A stretch of DNA of 56,837 nucleotides. Source: Phycisphaerae bacterium (GTDB taxonomy: Bacteria; Planctomycetota; Phycisphaerae; UBA1845; Fen-1342). A program made the translations under genes and the position numbers. The notes below the pieces were generated by a model, which was not told the DNA's origin, ran no database searches, and saw nothing but the letters and a program-made list of their open reading frames with translations. Numbering within the stretch: the stretch's first letter is position 1; each line of letters starts with the position of its first letter. Below, piece by piece: positions 19,485-28,172 of this stretch. Where the stretch lies: assembly GCA_028279405.1 (NCBI GenBank), contig JANQNU010000042.1, positions 1 through 56,837 on the forward strand. Reading direction: 5' to 3'.

Positions 19485-20588
19485 ATGAGCACGGCGACGA
19501 GCGGAATGGGAAGCGGTTGGATGCCGACGCCGGAACAATGGATGGGGTGGTGGCAGCAGGCCGGGCAGAAGATGCTCGCGTGGCCGAAGATCATGGAAGC
19601 GGCCCAGAAGGTGCGCGTCGGGATCACCCCGTCGCGACCCGTTTATCGCGAGGATCGATTGCGGCTGCTGCAGTACGAGACGGATGTCGAGAAGGCCCAC
19701 AAGACGCCGGTGATGGTGGTGTTCGCGCTCGTGAACCGGCCGTACATTCTCGACCTGAGCCCGGGCAAGAGCGTCGTCAGTCACTTCGTCAATCGCGGTT
19801 TCGAGACGTACAACATCGACTGGGGTGTGCCGAGCGACGGTGATTGCGACCTGGGGTTGCGCGACTATGTGCTGCGCTACATGGATCATTGCGTCGACAC
19901 CGTTCGTGAACGGGCGGGCGTCGATCGGATCAACCTGCTCGGCTATTGCATGGGCGGGTCGATGAGCGCGATGTACGCGGCGTTGCGACCCGAGAAGATC
20001 AAGAATCTGATTCTGATGGCGGCGCCGGTCGACTGGTCGGGCGACGACAGCCTGCTGCAGGTGTGGACGCAGCCTGAGTACTTCGACGTCGACAAGATGA
20101 TCGAGGTCCACGGCAACGCGCCGGCATTCTGGCTGCAGAGCTCGTTCATGCTGCTGAAGCCGGTCCAGAACATGATCGAGAAGCACATCAACTTCTACGA
20201 GAACATGGAGAACGAGAAGTTCGTGCAGAACTTCCTCGCGATGGAGACCTGGCTGAACGACAACATTCCGGTCGCCGGCGAGACGTTTCGCGAGTTCGTG
20301 AAGTACTGCTTCCAGCGCAATCTGCTGATTCAGGGCAAGTTGGAGGTCGGCAACGAAAAGGTCGACCTGCAGAACATCACCTGTCCGATCCTGAATCTGG
20401 TGGCGCAGAACGATCACCTCGTTCCGCCGAGCCAGAGCCTGCCGTTCAACGATGCGGTCGGATCGACGGACCGCAAGACGATTACTTTTCCCGCCGGTCA
20501 TATCGGTCTGGCGGTCGGGAGCCGGGCGCACCGCGAGTTATGGCCGAAGGTGTGCGACTGGCTCCAGGAACGCTCCGAATCGATCTGA
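19485..20588 (+). CDS. phaC: Class III poly(3-hydroxyalkanoate) synthase subunit PhaC
   Basis: 367 residues, typical of the short class III PhaC (about 355-365) rather than class I/II (about 590). The lipase-box-like GYCMGGS gives catalytic Cys155; Asp310 is in VAQNDHLVPP and His339 in FPAGHIGLAVGS. VVFALVNRPYILDLSPGKSV and YNIDWGVPSDGDCDLGLRDY are family hallmarks. The enzyme polymerises hydroxyacyl-CoA into PHA at the granule surface with PhaE. GGAGG lies 7 bases before the ATG. Neighbours phaE-like and phaB confirm the role. Confidence 0.95.
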   Translation: MSTATSGMGSGWMPTPEQWMGWWQQAGQKMLAWPKIMEAAQKVRVGITPSRPVYREDRLRLLQYETDVEKAHKTPVMVVFALVNRPYILDLSPGKSVVSHFVNRGFETYNIDWGVPSDGDCDLGLRDYVLRYMDHCVDTVRERAGVDRINLLGYCMGGSMSAMYAALRPEKIKNLILMAAPVDWSGDDSLLQVWTQPEYFDVDKMIEVHGNAPAFWLQSSFMLLKPVQNMIEKHINFYENMENEKFVQNFLAMETWLNDNIPVAGETFREFVKYCFQRNLLIQGKLEVGNEKVDLQNITCPILNLVAQNDHLVPPSQSLPFNDAVGSTDRKTITFPAGHIGLAVGSRAHRELWPKVCDWLQERSESI

Positions 20589-20636
20589 ACCGGCTCGATT
20601 GCGCCGCGGATAGTCCGGCGCCTAGAAAGGTCGGCC

Positions 20637-21521
20637 ATGAGTAACGACAGCCTGCCAACGAACGGAAACGGTCACGAGGAAGACTTCGGCTGGGATGACC
20701 GCCGACTGGATCTGAGCACCAAGGTGGCAGTCGTCACCGGTGCACATCGCGGGATCGGACGTGCCACCTGCATTGGGCTGGCACGTGAGGGAGTCAAGGC
20801 CGTTGCCGCGGTCGATATGGCCGACGATCTGCCACGCAGCGTGGAGCAGATCAACAAGAAGCTGGGACGCGAAGCGCTGATCCCCTTCGTCGGCGACGTC
20901 ACCGACGCGACGTTTCGGCAATCCGTGTTCGAGCAGATGAAGGAGCGCGTCGGACCGATCTCCATCTGCGTGCCGGCCGCCGGCATCACGCGGGACTACC
21001 TCGCGGTCAAAGTGAATCGCGAATCGAACAACATCGAGTTGTACAGCGAAGAAGACTTTCGGCGTGTGCTCGACATCGATCTGACGGCACCGGTGTACTG
21101 GGCGCTCGAAACGATTCGCAGCGTCGCCCAGGATCGAATGGCCCGCGACCTCAAGCGCTGGGATCCGAACGAGCGGGTACAAGGTGCCATCATCTTCATC
21201 GGCTCAGTCTCATCGACCGGCAACAAGGGGCAGATTTCGTACGCGACCGCGAAGGCGGGCCTGGAAGGCGCGCAAGCGACACTCGCGTCCGAGGCGGTCT
21301 TCCATGGTGTTCGCTCCGCCATCATCCATCCCGGCTACACCGACACGGCGATGGTTCGGACGCTGGGCGCGGACTTCATCGAAAACAACATCATTCCGCA
21401 GACGCAACTACGGCGACTGATCTTGCCGGAAGAGATCGCGCACGCGATCTGTTTCCTGATTCGCAACTCGGCCGTCAGCGGAAAGCTGTGGGCGGACGCC
21501 GGCTGGCACCCCCGCAGCTAG
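20637..21521 (+). CDS. phaB: SDR-family oxidoreductase, probable acetoacetyl-CoA reductase
   Basis: 294 residues, somewhat longer than PhaB/FabG (about 246) because of a 25-residue N-terminal lead and insertions near residues 125 and 165. VTGAHRGIGRATC is the NADP(H) TGxxxGIG loop; the usual NAG motif reads PAAG (VPAAGITRDYLAVKV). Catalytic residues are in GSVSSTGNKGQISYATAKAG, with Tyr202 and Lys206. HPGYTDTAMVRTL fits the FabG/PhaB C-terminal half. It likely reduces 3-oxoacyl-CoA to the 3-hydroxy monomer for the PhaC encoded 48 bases upstream. No thiolase gene (phaA) is in the cluster. The symbol is by context; a general FabG is possible. Confidence 0.8.
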   Translation: MSNDSLPTNGNGHEEDFGWDDRRLDLSTKVAVVTGAHRGIGRATCIGLAREGVKAVAAVDMADDLPRSVEQINKKLGREALIPFVGDVTDATFRQSVFEQMKERVGPISICVPAAGITRDYLAVKVNRESNNIELYSEEDFRRVLDIDLTAPVYWALETIRSVAQDRMARDLKRWDPNERVQGAIIFIGSVSSTGNKGQISYATAKAGLEGAQATLASEAVFHGVRSAIIHPGYTDTAMVRTLGADFIENNIIPQTQLRRLILPEEIAHAICFLIRNSAVSGKLWADAGWHPRS

Positions 21522-21867
21522 GGGAGCAAGCTCCCTTTGCGAGGCCCGTGTCTACGCCACGGGCCCCGGCACGAATCAGGCGCTCAACACAACGAGCCCC
21601 GAGCGCAAGCGAGGGGATCTGACGGCGTCCCGACTCAATGGGCCAGGGCGCAAGTCCTGGAAGGAACTCATCCAAACGCAGAACGTCCCGAACACTGGCG
21701 GACAAGCCACCAGTGCCACCCACAACGAGCCCCGAGCGCAAGCGAGGGGATCTGACGGCGCCCCGACTCAATGGGCCACGGCGCAAGTCCTGGAAGGAAC
21801 TCATCCAAACACAGGACGTCCCGAACACTGGCGGACAAGCCGCCAGTGCCACCCACAACGAGCCCCG
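21522..21867. repeat. Hairpins plus two tandem 133-bp planctomycete intergenic repeats
   Basis: This 439-base gap starts with two hairpins, GGGAGC-AA-GCTCCC (21522-21535, touching the phaB stop and followed by TTTGC) and GGCCCGTG/CACGGGCC (21543-21565), a likely terminator. Then come two near-identical 133-base units, 21591-21723 and 21724-21856, plus the first 11 bases of a third. Each unit begins AACGAGCCCCGAGCGCAAGC and ends in a CCGAACACTGGCGG/CCGCCAGTG-type hairpin. One arm differs (ACCAGTG vs GCCAGTG), restoring a perfect stem in the second unit. A related copy is at 13017-13080. Open frames across it are spurious. Confidence 0.85.
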
Positions 21868-21960
21868 GCGCCGGCTACCCACTGATTTGCAACCGGACAC
21901 CAGTTGTTCCATAATCCGTCGACGGCAGGACCCATCGCTTCTGCGACGTACAGGAAACCC

Positions 21961-23061
21961 ATGGCGAAGCCCATTCCCGCTCCGTACCGTGACCGGCTCG
22001 GCCGGCTGCGCGCAGTGCTCTCTCGAAAGAAACTCGATGCCTACGTCGTGCTCAGCCGACCGGATCAGTACTGGTTGACCGGCTTCACCGGCGAAGACGG
22101 AGGCCTGATCGTGACGCCGCGTTCGGTGGTGGCACTGACGGACGGGCGGTTCCGCGAGACCGCGGAGCGCGAGATCCCGTGGGCACGGGCAGTGGTGCGC
22201 AAGACGCGCGGCCCTGATACGATTGTTCGCGAATTGAAGCGGACACGCGCGGTGCGAGTGGGGTTTGACCCGGACCGTACGACCGTCAGCATGCACGACG
22301 AGATTCGCAAGGATCTGCGTCCCGCGAAGCTGGTGAAGGCGGCACGGGTGGTGGCCGACCTGCGGGTGTGCAAGTCCGCTGAGGAAATCGAGCGGATTCG
22401 CGAAGCGGTGCGTTGCGCCGAGTCGGCGTTTCGGGCCGTGTGCGTCTGGCTGCAGCCTGGGGTGACGGAGCAGGAGGTTGCAGCGCGCTTGGTCTATGAA
22501 ATGGCCCAGCGCGGTTCAGAGGGGCCTTCGTTCCCGCCGATCGTTGCCGCGGGGGCCAACGGCTCGCTCCCGCACTATTCGCCGGGCCGGGTGTCGATCC
22601 GGGCGAATGAGCCGATCCTGATCGACTGGGGCGCGCGGGTCGGGGGTTATGCGAGTGACTTGACCCGGGTCATATGCCTCGGTAGCATCCCCCCGCGCAT
22701 TGGCGCGATCCACGAGATCGTGCGGACGGCGCAACGGGCTGCGGTCGGCGCAGTGCGGCCGGGTATCACAGCGGGTCAGCTCGATGAAGTGGCCCGTGCG
22801 ATCATCCGAAAAGCCGGCTACGGGCCACAGTTCGCACACTCGCTGGGTCATGGGCTGGGTCTGGACGTGCACGAGGCGCCGACCCTGCGGTCGAAGAGCG
22901 CGGTTTCGCTTGAACCGGGAATGGTGGTGACCATTGAGCCGGGGATTTATCTGCCGGGTGCGGGCGGCGTTCGCCTGGAGGACGACGTACTGGTCACCGA
23001 GCAAGGACACGAAGTGCTATCATCGCTATCGTTGGGGCACGAAGTGGCGGGACGTTCGTAG
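21961..23061 (+). CDS. M24-family Xaa-Pro aminopeptidase
   Basis: 366 residues. N-terminal creatinase-like domain (YRDRLGRLRAVLSRKKLDAY, YWLTGFTGEDGGLIV) to about residue 135, then the pita-bread catalytic domain. Metal ligands are visible: Asp in IDWGARVGGYASDLTRV (two Asp), His in HSLGHGLGLDVHEAP, Glu in VVTIEPGIYLPG and Glu in GVRLEDDVLVTE. It should remove N-terminal residues before proline using two metal ions in the cytosol. The start at 21961 has AGGAAA upstream. In many bacteria such a gene precedes efp or acc genes; here accB follows after 81 bases, without efp. Confidence 0.93.
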   Translation: MAKPIPAPYRDRLGRLRAVLSRKKLDAYVVLSRPDQYWLTGFTGEDGGLIVTPRSVVALTDGRFRETAEREIPWARAVVRKTRGPDTIVRELKRTRAVRVGFDPDRTTVSMHDEIRKDLRPAKLVKAARVVADLRVCKSAEEIERIREAVRCAESAFRAVCVWLQPGVTEQEVAARLVYEMAQRGSEGPSFPPIVAAGANGSLPHYSPGRVSIRANEPILIDWGARVGGYASDLTRVICLGSIPPRIGAIHEIVRTAQRAAVGAVRPGITAGQLDEVARAIIRKAGYGPQFAHSLGHGLGLDVHEAPTLRSKSAVSLEPGMVVTIEPGIYLPGAGGVRLEDDVLVTEQGHEVLSSLSLGHEVAGRS

Positions 23062-23142
23062 TGCGTCCCGGTGTCGCGTTGTCGGGACACGCGACGTCAA
23101 TCGAGTCCGTAGGACCTCAGAACCCGTGATCGAGACGTGGGC

Positions 23143-23634
23143 ATGAATATTGAAGAGATTCGCGAGCTCGTGCAGCTGATGGTCGACAACGACATGAGCC
23201 GCATCGAGATTCAGGAAGGTGAGACGCACATCCTGCTGCGACGTGGGCAGCCGATGGTGGGCGGAATGACGATGCCCGCGGTGCCGATGGCGGCATCCGC
23301 GCCGGCTCCCGCCGTTCCGGTTGCGGCGTCGGCGGGACCGAGCGACGCGCCGGCCGAGGCGCCGGCTTCGGGCCCTGCGGCCGATGGCGGCTCGGGCGCA
23401 GTGATTCGGTCGCCGATGGTGGGTACGTTCTACACCGCATCCGACCCAGACTCGCCGCCATTCGTCAAGGTCGGCGACACAGTCGGGCCGGACACCACAG
23501 TGTGCCTGATCGAGGCGATGAAGGTGTTCAACGAAATCAAGGCTGAGATCAGCGGGCGAATCGCGAAGATCCTGATCCAGAACGGGCAAGCGGTCGAGTT
23601 CGACCAGCCGCTATTCGAGATCGAGCCGGCCTGA
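23143..23634 (+). CDS. accB: Acetyl-CoA carboxylase biotin carboxyl carrier protein
   Basis: 163 residues. The N-terminus ([20 protein letters not shown] then [15 protein letters not shown]) matches BCCP, followed by an Ala/Pro-rich flexible linker (residues 42-88) and the biotinyl domain with VRSP-like [20 protein letters not shown] and the biotinylation site IEAMKVF (Lys127). It carries carboxybiotin between AccC and the carboxyltransferase in fatty-acid synthesis. The in-frame GTG at 23137 adds two residues; I prefer the ATG. accC follows after 24 bases, so the pair is an operon. Confidence 0.96.
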   Translation: MNIEEIRELVQLMVDNDMSRIEIQEGETHILLRRGQPMVGGMTMPAVPMAASAPAPAVPVAASAGPSDAPAEAPASGPAADGGSGAVIRSPMVGTFYTASDPDSPPFVKVGDTVGPDTTVCLIEAMKVFNEIKAEISGRIAKILIQNGQAVEFDQPLFEIEPA

Positions 23635-23658
23635 GGCTGCGCGTAAGGGTATCCCTCC

Positions 23659-25023
23659 ATGTTTCAACGTATCCTGGTGGCCAATCGGGGCGAGATTGCA
23701 CTGCGCGTGATTCGTGCTTGCCGCGACCTGGGGATCGAAGCGGTCGCGGTATACAGCACGGCGGATCGCGACGCGGCGTACCTGAGGCTGGCACACGACG
23801 CGATCTGCATCGGTGGTCCGACCCCTGCTCAGTCTTATCTGAACGCGCCGGCGATCCTCTCGGCTGCGGAAATCGCCGACGTCGAGGCGATCCACCCGGG
23901 GTACGGATTCCTATCCGAGAATGCGACCTTTGCGCAGATGTGCCGGGACTGCAAGATCGAGTTCATCGGGCCCAGTGTCGAAGCGATGCACAAGCTCGGA
24001 AACAAGGTTGAGGCGCGCAAGCTGGCGAAGACGGCGCGCGTCCCGCTGATTCCCGGCAGCACGGGCAAGGTCGAGAACGAGGAAGAGGCGATCGAGATCG
24101 CCGAGCGGATCGGCTATCCGGTGATGATCAAGGCGGCGGCCGGCGGTGGCGGGCGCGGAATGCGTCCGGCTCACAACGAAGTCACGTTGCGGACGAATTT
24201 CCGAAACGCGCGGGCCGAAGCGGAAGCGGCGTTCAAGGACGGGACGCTGTACATCGAGAAGTTGATCGAGCGGCCGCGGCACGTCGAGGTGCAGTTGCTC
24301 GGTGACCGAACGGGTCACGTGATTCACTTGTGGGAGCGTGACTGTTCGATCCAGCGCCGGCACCAGAAACTGATCGAGGAGTCGCCGTCGCCGCACATCA
24401 GCAACCGGACGCGCCGCAAGCTTTGTACGGCCGCGGTGCGCCTCGCGAAGGAGGCGGGCTACTACTCGGCAGGAACCTGCGAATTCCTGGTCGACCCCGA
24501 CGAGAACTTCTACTTCATCGAGGTGAACGCTCGGATCCAGGTGGAGCATCCGGTCACGGAGCTGGTGACGGGGATTGATCTGGTCAAATGGCAGATCCAG
24601 ATTGCGGCCGGGGAGCCGCTCAAGATCCGGCAGGATGACGTTCCGCAGCGCGGGCACGCGATTGAGTGCCGGATCAACGCCGAGTCGGTGGAAGACGGCT
24701 TTCGACCGAGCCCGGGCCCGATTGACGAACTGATCCTTCCGGGTGGCCCTGGTGTGCGGATCGACTCCCATGCGTACGCCGGCTATACGGTCAGCCCGTA
24801 CTACGATTCGATGATCGCCAAGTTGCTCGTGCACCGCGATACGCGCGAGGAGGCGATCGCCGCCGCGCGCCGTGCGCTCTCCGAGTTGCACGTCCATCCG
24901 ATCAAGACCACCGTACCGATTCACAGCACGGTTCTGGCCCACGCGGACTTCGTGCGGGGGGATGTCGACACTCACTTCGTCGAGCGATCGCTGCTGCCCG
25001 GACGCACGCCGGCGGCCGTGTGA
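23659..25023 (+). CDS. accC: Acetyl-CoA carboxylase biotin carboxylase subunit
   Basis: 454 residues, normal for Acc[21 protein letters not shown] opens the biotin carboxylase N-domain; the ATP-grasp Gly loop is [12 protein letters not shown]; later motifs include [40 protein letters not shown] with the catalytic Glu/Arg set, and [11 protein letters not shown]. It carboxylates biotin on AccB using ATP and bicarbonate. It lies directly after accB. The accA/accD genes are not in the window. Confidence 0.97.
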   Translation: MFQRILVANRGEIALRVIRACRDLGIEAVAVYSTADRDAAYLRLAHDAICIGGPTPAQSYLNAPAILSAAEIADVEAIHPGYGFLSENATFAQMCRDCKIEFIGPSVEAMHKLGNKVEARKLAKTARVPLIPGSTGKVENEEEAIEIAERIGYPVMIKAAAGGGGRGMRPAHNEVTLRTNFRNARAEAEAAFKDGTLYIEKLIERPRHVEVQLLGDRTGHVIHLWERDCSIQRRHQKLIEESPSPHISNRTRRKLCTAAVRLAKEAGYYSAGTCEFLVDPDENFYFIEVNARIQVEHPVTELVTGIDLVKWQIQIAAGEPLKIRQDDVPQRGHAIECRINAESVEDGFRPSPGPIDELILPGGPGVRIDSHAYAGYTVSPYYDSMIAKLLVHRDTREEAIAAARRALSELHVHPIKTTVPIHSTVLAHADFVRGDVDTHFVERSLLPGRTPAAV

Positions 25024-25036
25024 GCCGTCGCGGAGA

Positions 25037-25954
25037 CTACCGACTCGCCAGCATCTTCCATCCATACTCGGTAAACCAGCGCTCGACGAAACGCGTGTGA
25101 CGAGCGGGAACGGCCGCCCGGAACGGCTTGAGTGCGTCTTCAGTCGGCGGTGACGCCGGCTTGGCAACGAGCACGTTCCGCGCTTCGGAGAACGATGGAA
25201 CTTCGTCGCCAAATGAGATTACAAGCGAATCGGCGGCGGTACATGCTTCGCAGTTGGCGGCCATGCTCGAAATCACGCACGCATCGAAGATGCAGCCATT
25301 CATCGGGCCCCGGTTGATCGTCAGCGCATCGAGAATACAACGTTCAAAGCGCACGCCCACAAACTCGGCATGTTGAACATTCGCGCCGCGAAAGTCGACA
25401 TCGGTGATCGTCGCATTGCGGACGTCGACGAAGTCCAGCCGTGCCCCGCGAAGCCGCAATAGGTTTTCGTCTTGACGTGCGTTTAGGGCGACCAGCTCGA
25501 GCAGCGCTTCAGTGCGTGTCCGCGCGTCTGCTACCGGTCCGATGACAACGGGCCGCTTCGATCCGCTTACCGGGTCAATGGACACCTTCTCTTCGACATG
25601 TTCTTCAAAGAGGTATCGAGTCAGCTCCGTCCGTCGGCGACGAGTAGCATCCTCATGGAATTGATCGAGTTGCTGGCGGAACAACGCGTTCTGGTCCGCC
25701 AGCAGTTGTATCTGCCAGAAAAGCAGGACCACCGTGACAATTCCGACGATGCCCGCCCCGGCCGCGACCGTCGCAGGACTGAAGAACAGTCTCATGGTGA
25801 TCGCGAGGCGCAGCGCCGGCAGGCGTGGATCGGCCGCGTCCCACCGCCGCGAATCGTAGAACCAGAGCTTGAGCAGGGTCAGGATCCGGTGATCCTGCGC
25901 GATCAGCCGCGATTCCAAATCGCGATCAAGGTCACGATCCTTCGGGTGATTCAT
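25037..25954 (-). CDS. Membrane protein with pentapeptide-repeat-like segment
   Basis: 305 residues. The first 60 residues are charged and cytosolic (MNHPKDRDLDRDLESRLIAQ), then one or two hydrophobic stretches (LRLAITMRLFFSPATVAAGA, GIVGIVTVVLLFWQIQLL) anchor it, followed by a coiled-coil-like charged run (DQNALFRQQLDQFHEDATRR). Residues 165-235 show a short right-handed-helix-like repeat (RLRGARLDFVDVRNATITDV, DFRGANVQHAEFVGVRFERC), typical of pentapeptide repeats, including a Cys-containing end. The start at 25954 has GGAG upstream. It converges on accC (13-base gap). The function is unknown. Confidence 0.75.
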   Translation of the reverse strand: MNHPKDRDLDRDLESRLIAQDHRILTLLKLWFYDSRRWDAADPRLPALRLAITMRLFFSPATVAAGAGIVGIVTVVLLFWQIQLLADQNALFRQQLDQFHEDATRRRRTELTRYLFEEHVEEKVSIDPVSGSKRPVVIGPVADARTRTEALLELVALNARQDENLLRLRGARLDFVDVRNATITDVDFRGANVQHAEFVGVRFERCILDALTINRGPMNGCIFDACVISSMAANCEACTAADSLVISFGDEVPSFSEARNVLVAKPASPPTEDALKPFRAAVPARHTRFVERWFTEYGWKMLASR

Positions 25955-26225
25955 ACGGGCTCCGGCAACGACGTTTGTTGGACAGGGCGCCGACTTATCC
26001 CTGGATCGTATTGTACGCCGAACCGCCCCGGTGAGTGCTACCGCGGACGCGATCTGTTCGGAGTGTCGGTCGCGCTTCGGCATTCTTGTCCGGCCAGAAT
26101 CCTTGGGGTATCGTGCGCTGCGTGCTGATGAAGATCCGCGTGCGGGGGCCTGTCGCGGGAAACTACGGACGCTCGAGGGACCCGGCGTTCGGCGCTGGTG
26201 GCGCCGATTGAAAAAGGACTTGACC

Positions 26226-26738
26226 ATGCCTGGCATTCTGTGTGAGCACTGCACGGCGGCCTGCTGCCGTTACGTCGCGTTGCCGATCGACGAACCCGAG
26301 TCGTTCGAGGACTACGAGGATATCCGTTGGTATCTCCTGCACGAGGGGATGAGCGTTTTTGTCGAGGACGGAGAGTGGTTCCTCAACATGGCCACGCCGT
26401 GCCGTCATATTCAGGCCGACTACCGTTGCGGGATCTACGAGACCCGCCCGCAAATCTGCCGCGACTATACGACCGACAACTGCGACTACCACTCCGGCGA
26501 CTACGGCTGGGAACAGCATTTCACCTGCGCCGAGCACCTTGACGCCTACCGGGTACAGCACTTGCCCGGCAAGCGCAAGTCCGCCAAACAGCGTGAAAAG
26601 CCGCGCAAGAACGGGCGTGCCGGCTTGCGAGCGAACCTCAAGCGTCGCCGAAAGCAGCAGGTGCCGCGCGAGCAGGTGCCGCTGGTCGATCGCGACATGC
26701 ACGGGATCGCGTTGCCGGTATTGAGGTTGCCGGCATGA
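26226..26738 (+). CDS. YkgJ-family Cys-cluster protein
   Basis: 170 residues. MPGILCEHCTAACCRYVALP carries Cys-x2-Cys-x4-CysCys, and later CRHIQADYRCGIYETRPQIC gives further Cys, the zinc- or iron-sulfur-binding pattern of the YkgJ/Fe-S oxidoreductase-like family. The C-terminal third is strongly basic (KRKSAKQREKPRKNGRAGLR) and may bind nucleic acid. The start at 26226 has AAGGA upstream; the long upstream extension in the same frame overlaps the divergent gene and is not family-like. Its last four bases overlap the hisS start (ATGA), so translation is coupled. Confidence 0.85.
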   Translation: MPGILCEHCTAACCRYVALPIDEPESFEDYEDIRWYLLHEGMSVFVEDGEWFLNMATPCRHIQADYRCGIYETRPQICRDYTTDNCDYHSGDYGWEQHFTCAEHLDAYRVQHLPGKRKSAKQREKPRKNGRAGLRANLKRRRKQQVPREQVPLVDRDMHGIALPVLRLPA

Positions 26739-28039
26739 AACTCGCCCCACCGCCGGGGATGCGCGATTTCTACCCGGAGGATATGCGCCGACAGAACTGG
26801 CTGTTCGACGCCTGGCGGAATGTGTCATTGCGGTTCGGCTTCGAGGAGTACGAAGGGCCGATCTTCGAAACGCTCGAGTTGTACACCATCAAGAGCGGCG
26901 AGGAGATCGTCGATCAGCTCTTTCATTTCGCGGATCGCGGCGGCCGTGAGTTCGCGATCCGGCCGGAGATGACCCCGACGCTCGCCCGTCTCGTAGCCGC
27001 CCGTGCCAACGCGTTGCCGCGCCCCATCAAATGGTTCAGCATCCCGCGGATGTGTCGCGCGGAACGGCCGCAACGCGGCCGGCTTCGCGAGTTCTTTCAG
27101 TGGAACGTCGACATCCTCGGCGTCGACGATCCGCTGGCCGATGCGGAAGTGATCGCGGTAGCCGCCGAGTTATTCCGCGCGATCGGCGTCACGTCGGATG
27201 AGGTAGTGATTCGATACAGCAGCCGGCGACTCGCTGCGGCCGTGCTGCAGGACTTCGGCATCACGCCGGATGCCTGCGAACGCGCGTTTCAACTCATCGA
27301 TCGGATGGAGAAACGCGGCGGCGAATCATTCGTCGAGGAATGGGATCGGCAGTACAAGGAAGTCGTATCGGGCGCTACCGTGCTCGATTTTCTGGCAAGC
27401 GCCGACATCGACACCTGTCTGAAGATGATCACCCGCACCGCCGGCGATGCAGCCCACGCGACGGCACACGAGTTCAGCCAGCTGCAGCGACACCTCGAGC
27501 ACCTCAATGTCGCTGACTATTGTGCGTTCGACATGAAAGTCGTGCGCGGGCTGGCCTACTACACCGGAACGATCTTCGAAGCGTTCCCCCGTACGCTCGA
27601 CATGCGCGCCCTGCTCGGCGGCGGCCGCTATGACAGCCTGACGGAACTCGTCGGGGGGCCGCGCGTTCCCGGGGTCGGCTTCGGCGCCGGCGACGCGCCA
27701 TTGTTTGAGTTCCTGCGCGAACTCAAACGCTGGCCTGAGACCGGCTCGAAAATCGACGTGTTCGTGATCGACGCCGATACCGAGTTGTTTCCCGCAGCGC
27801 AGCGTGTGGCCAGTGCGCTCCGCGCAGCCGGACTGACCGTGGACTATTCGTACAAACGCCAGAATGTCGGCAAACAGTTCAAGCAAGCCGCCAACCGCAA
27901 CGCGCGATTCGCGGTCGTCGTGGGGCAAGAGTATCGCGATCGGCAGCAACTCGTGGTGAAGAACTTCGCGACCGGCGCACAAGAGGTGCACCTCGAACGT
28001 GAGCTGCTCGCCGATACCGCCCGATATCTCGGCCGGTAG
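26735..28039 (+). CDS. hisS: Histidyl-tRNA synthetase
   Basis: 434 residues. Class II synthetase motifs are visible: GMRDFYPEDMRRQNWLFDAW and EEYEGPIFETLELY (motif 1 region), WFSIPRMCRAERPQRGRLRE followed by FFQWNVDILG (motif 2), the histidine-specific GLAYYTGTIFEAF, and motif 3-like LLGGGRYDSL. The C-terminal anticodon-binding domain (DVFVIDADTELFPAAQRVAS) follows. It charges tRNA-His with histidine. It overlaps the upstream YkgJ-type gene by 4 bases. No tRNA-His gene is nearby. Confidence 0.96.
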   Translation: MKLAPPPGMRDFYPEDMRRQNWLFDAWRNVSLRFGFEEYEGPIFETLELYTIKSGEEIVDQLFHFADRGGREFAIRPEMTPTLARLVAARANALPRPIKWFSIPRMCRAERPQRGRLREFFQWNVDILGVDDPLADAEVIAVAAELFRAIGVTSDEVVIRYSSRRLAAAVLQDFGITPDACERAFQLIDRMEKRGGESFVEEWDRQYKEVVSGATVLDFLASADIDTCLKMITRTAGDAAHATAHEFSQLQRHLEHLNVADYCAFDMKVVRGLAYYTGTIFEAFPRTLDMRALLGGGRYDSLTELVGGPRVPGVGFGAGDAPLFEFLRELKRWPETGSKIDVFVIDADTELFPAAQRVASALRAAGLTVDYSYKRQNVGKQFKQAANRNARFAVVVGQEYRDRQQLVVKNFATGAQEVHLERELLADTARYLGR

Positions 28040-28172
28040 AGAACGCGCTGCGCACTCCAGTCCGTCAATTCATCCAAATCCTCGATCTATTGCGTGCAAC
28101 CTGCCTCTGCGCATCGCCTACAAGGCGGACTGAAAAGCATCCAAACCGAGGCGGTTCCCAGGAGATCGATAA

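Noticed and set aside
21475..22296. 273-codon minus-strand ORF across the 133-bp repeats
   Set aside because: It is made of repeated translated intergenic sequence and then antisense of the M24 peptidase gene; no start signals and no domain.
23911..25212. 433-codon minus-strand ORF
   Set aside because: Antisense to accC, which is certain from its biotin carboxylase motifs.
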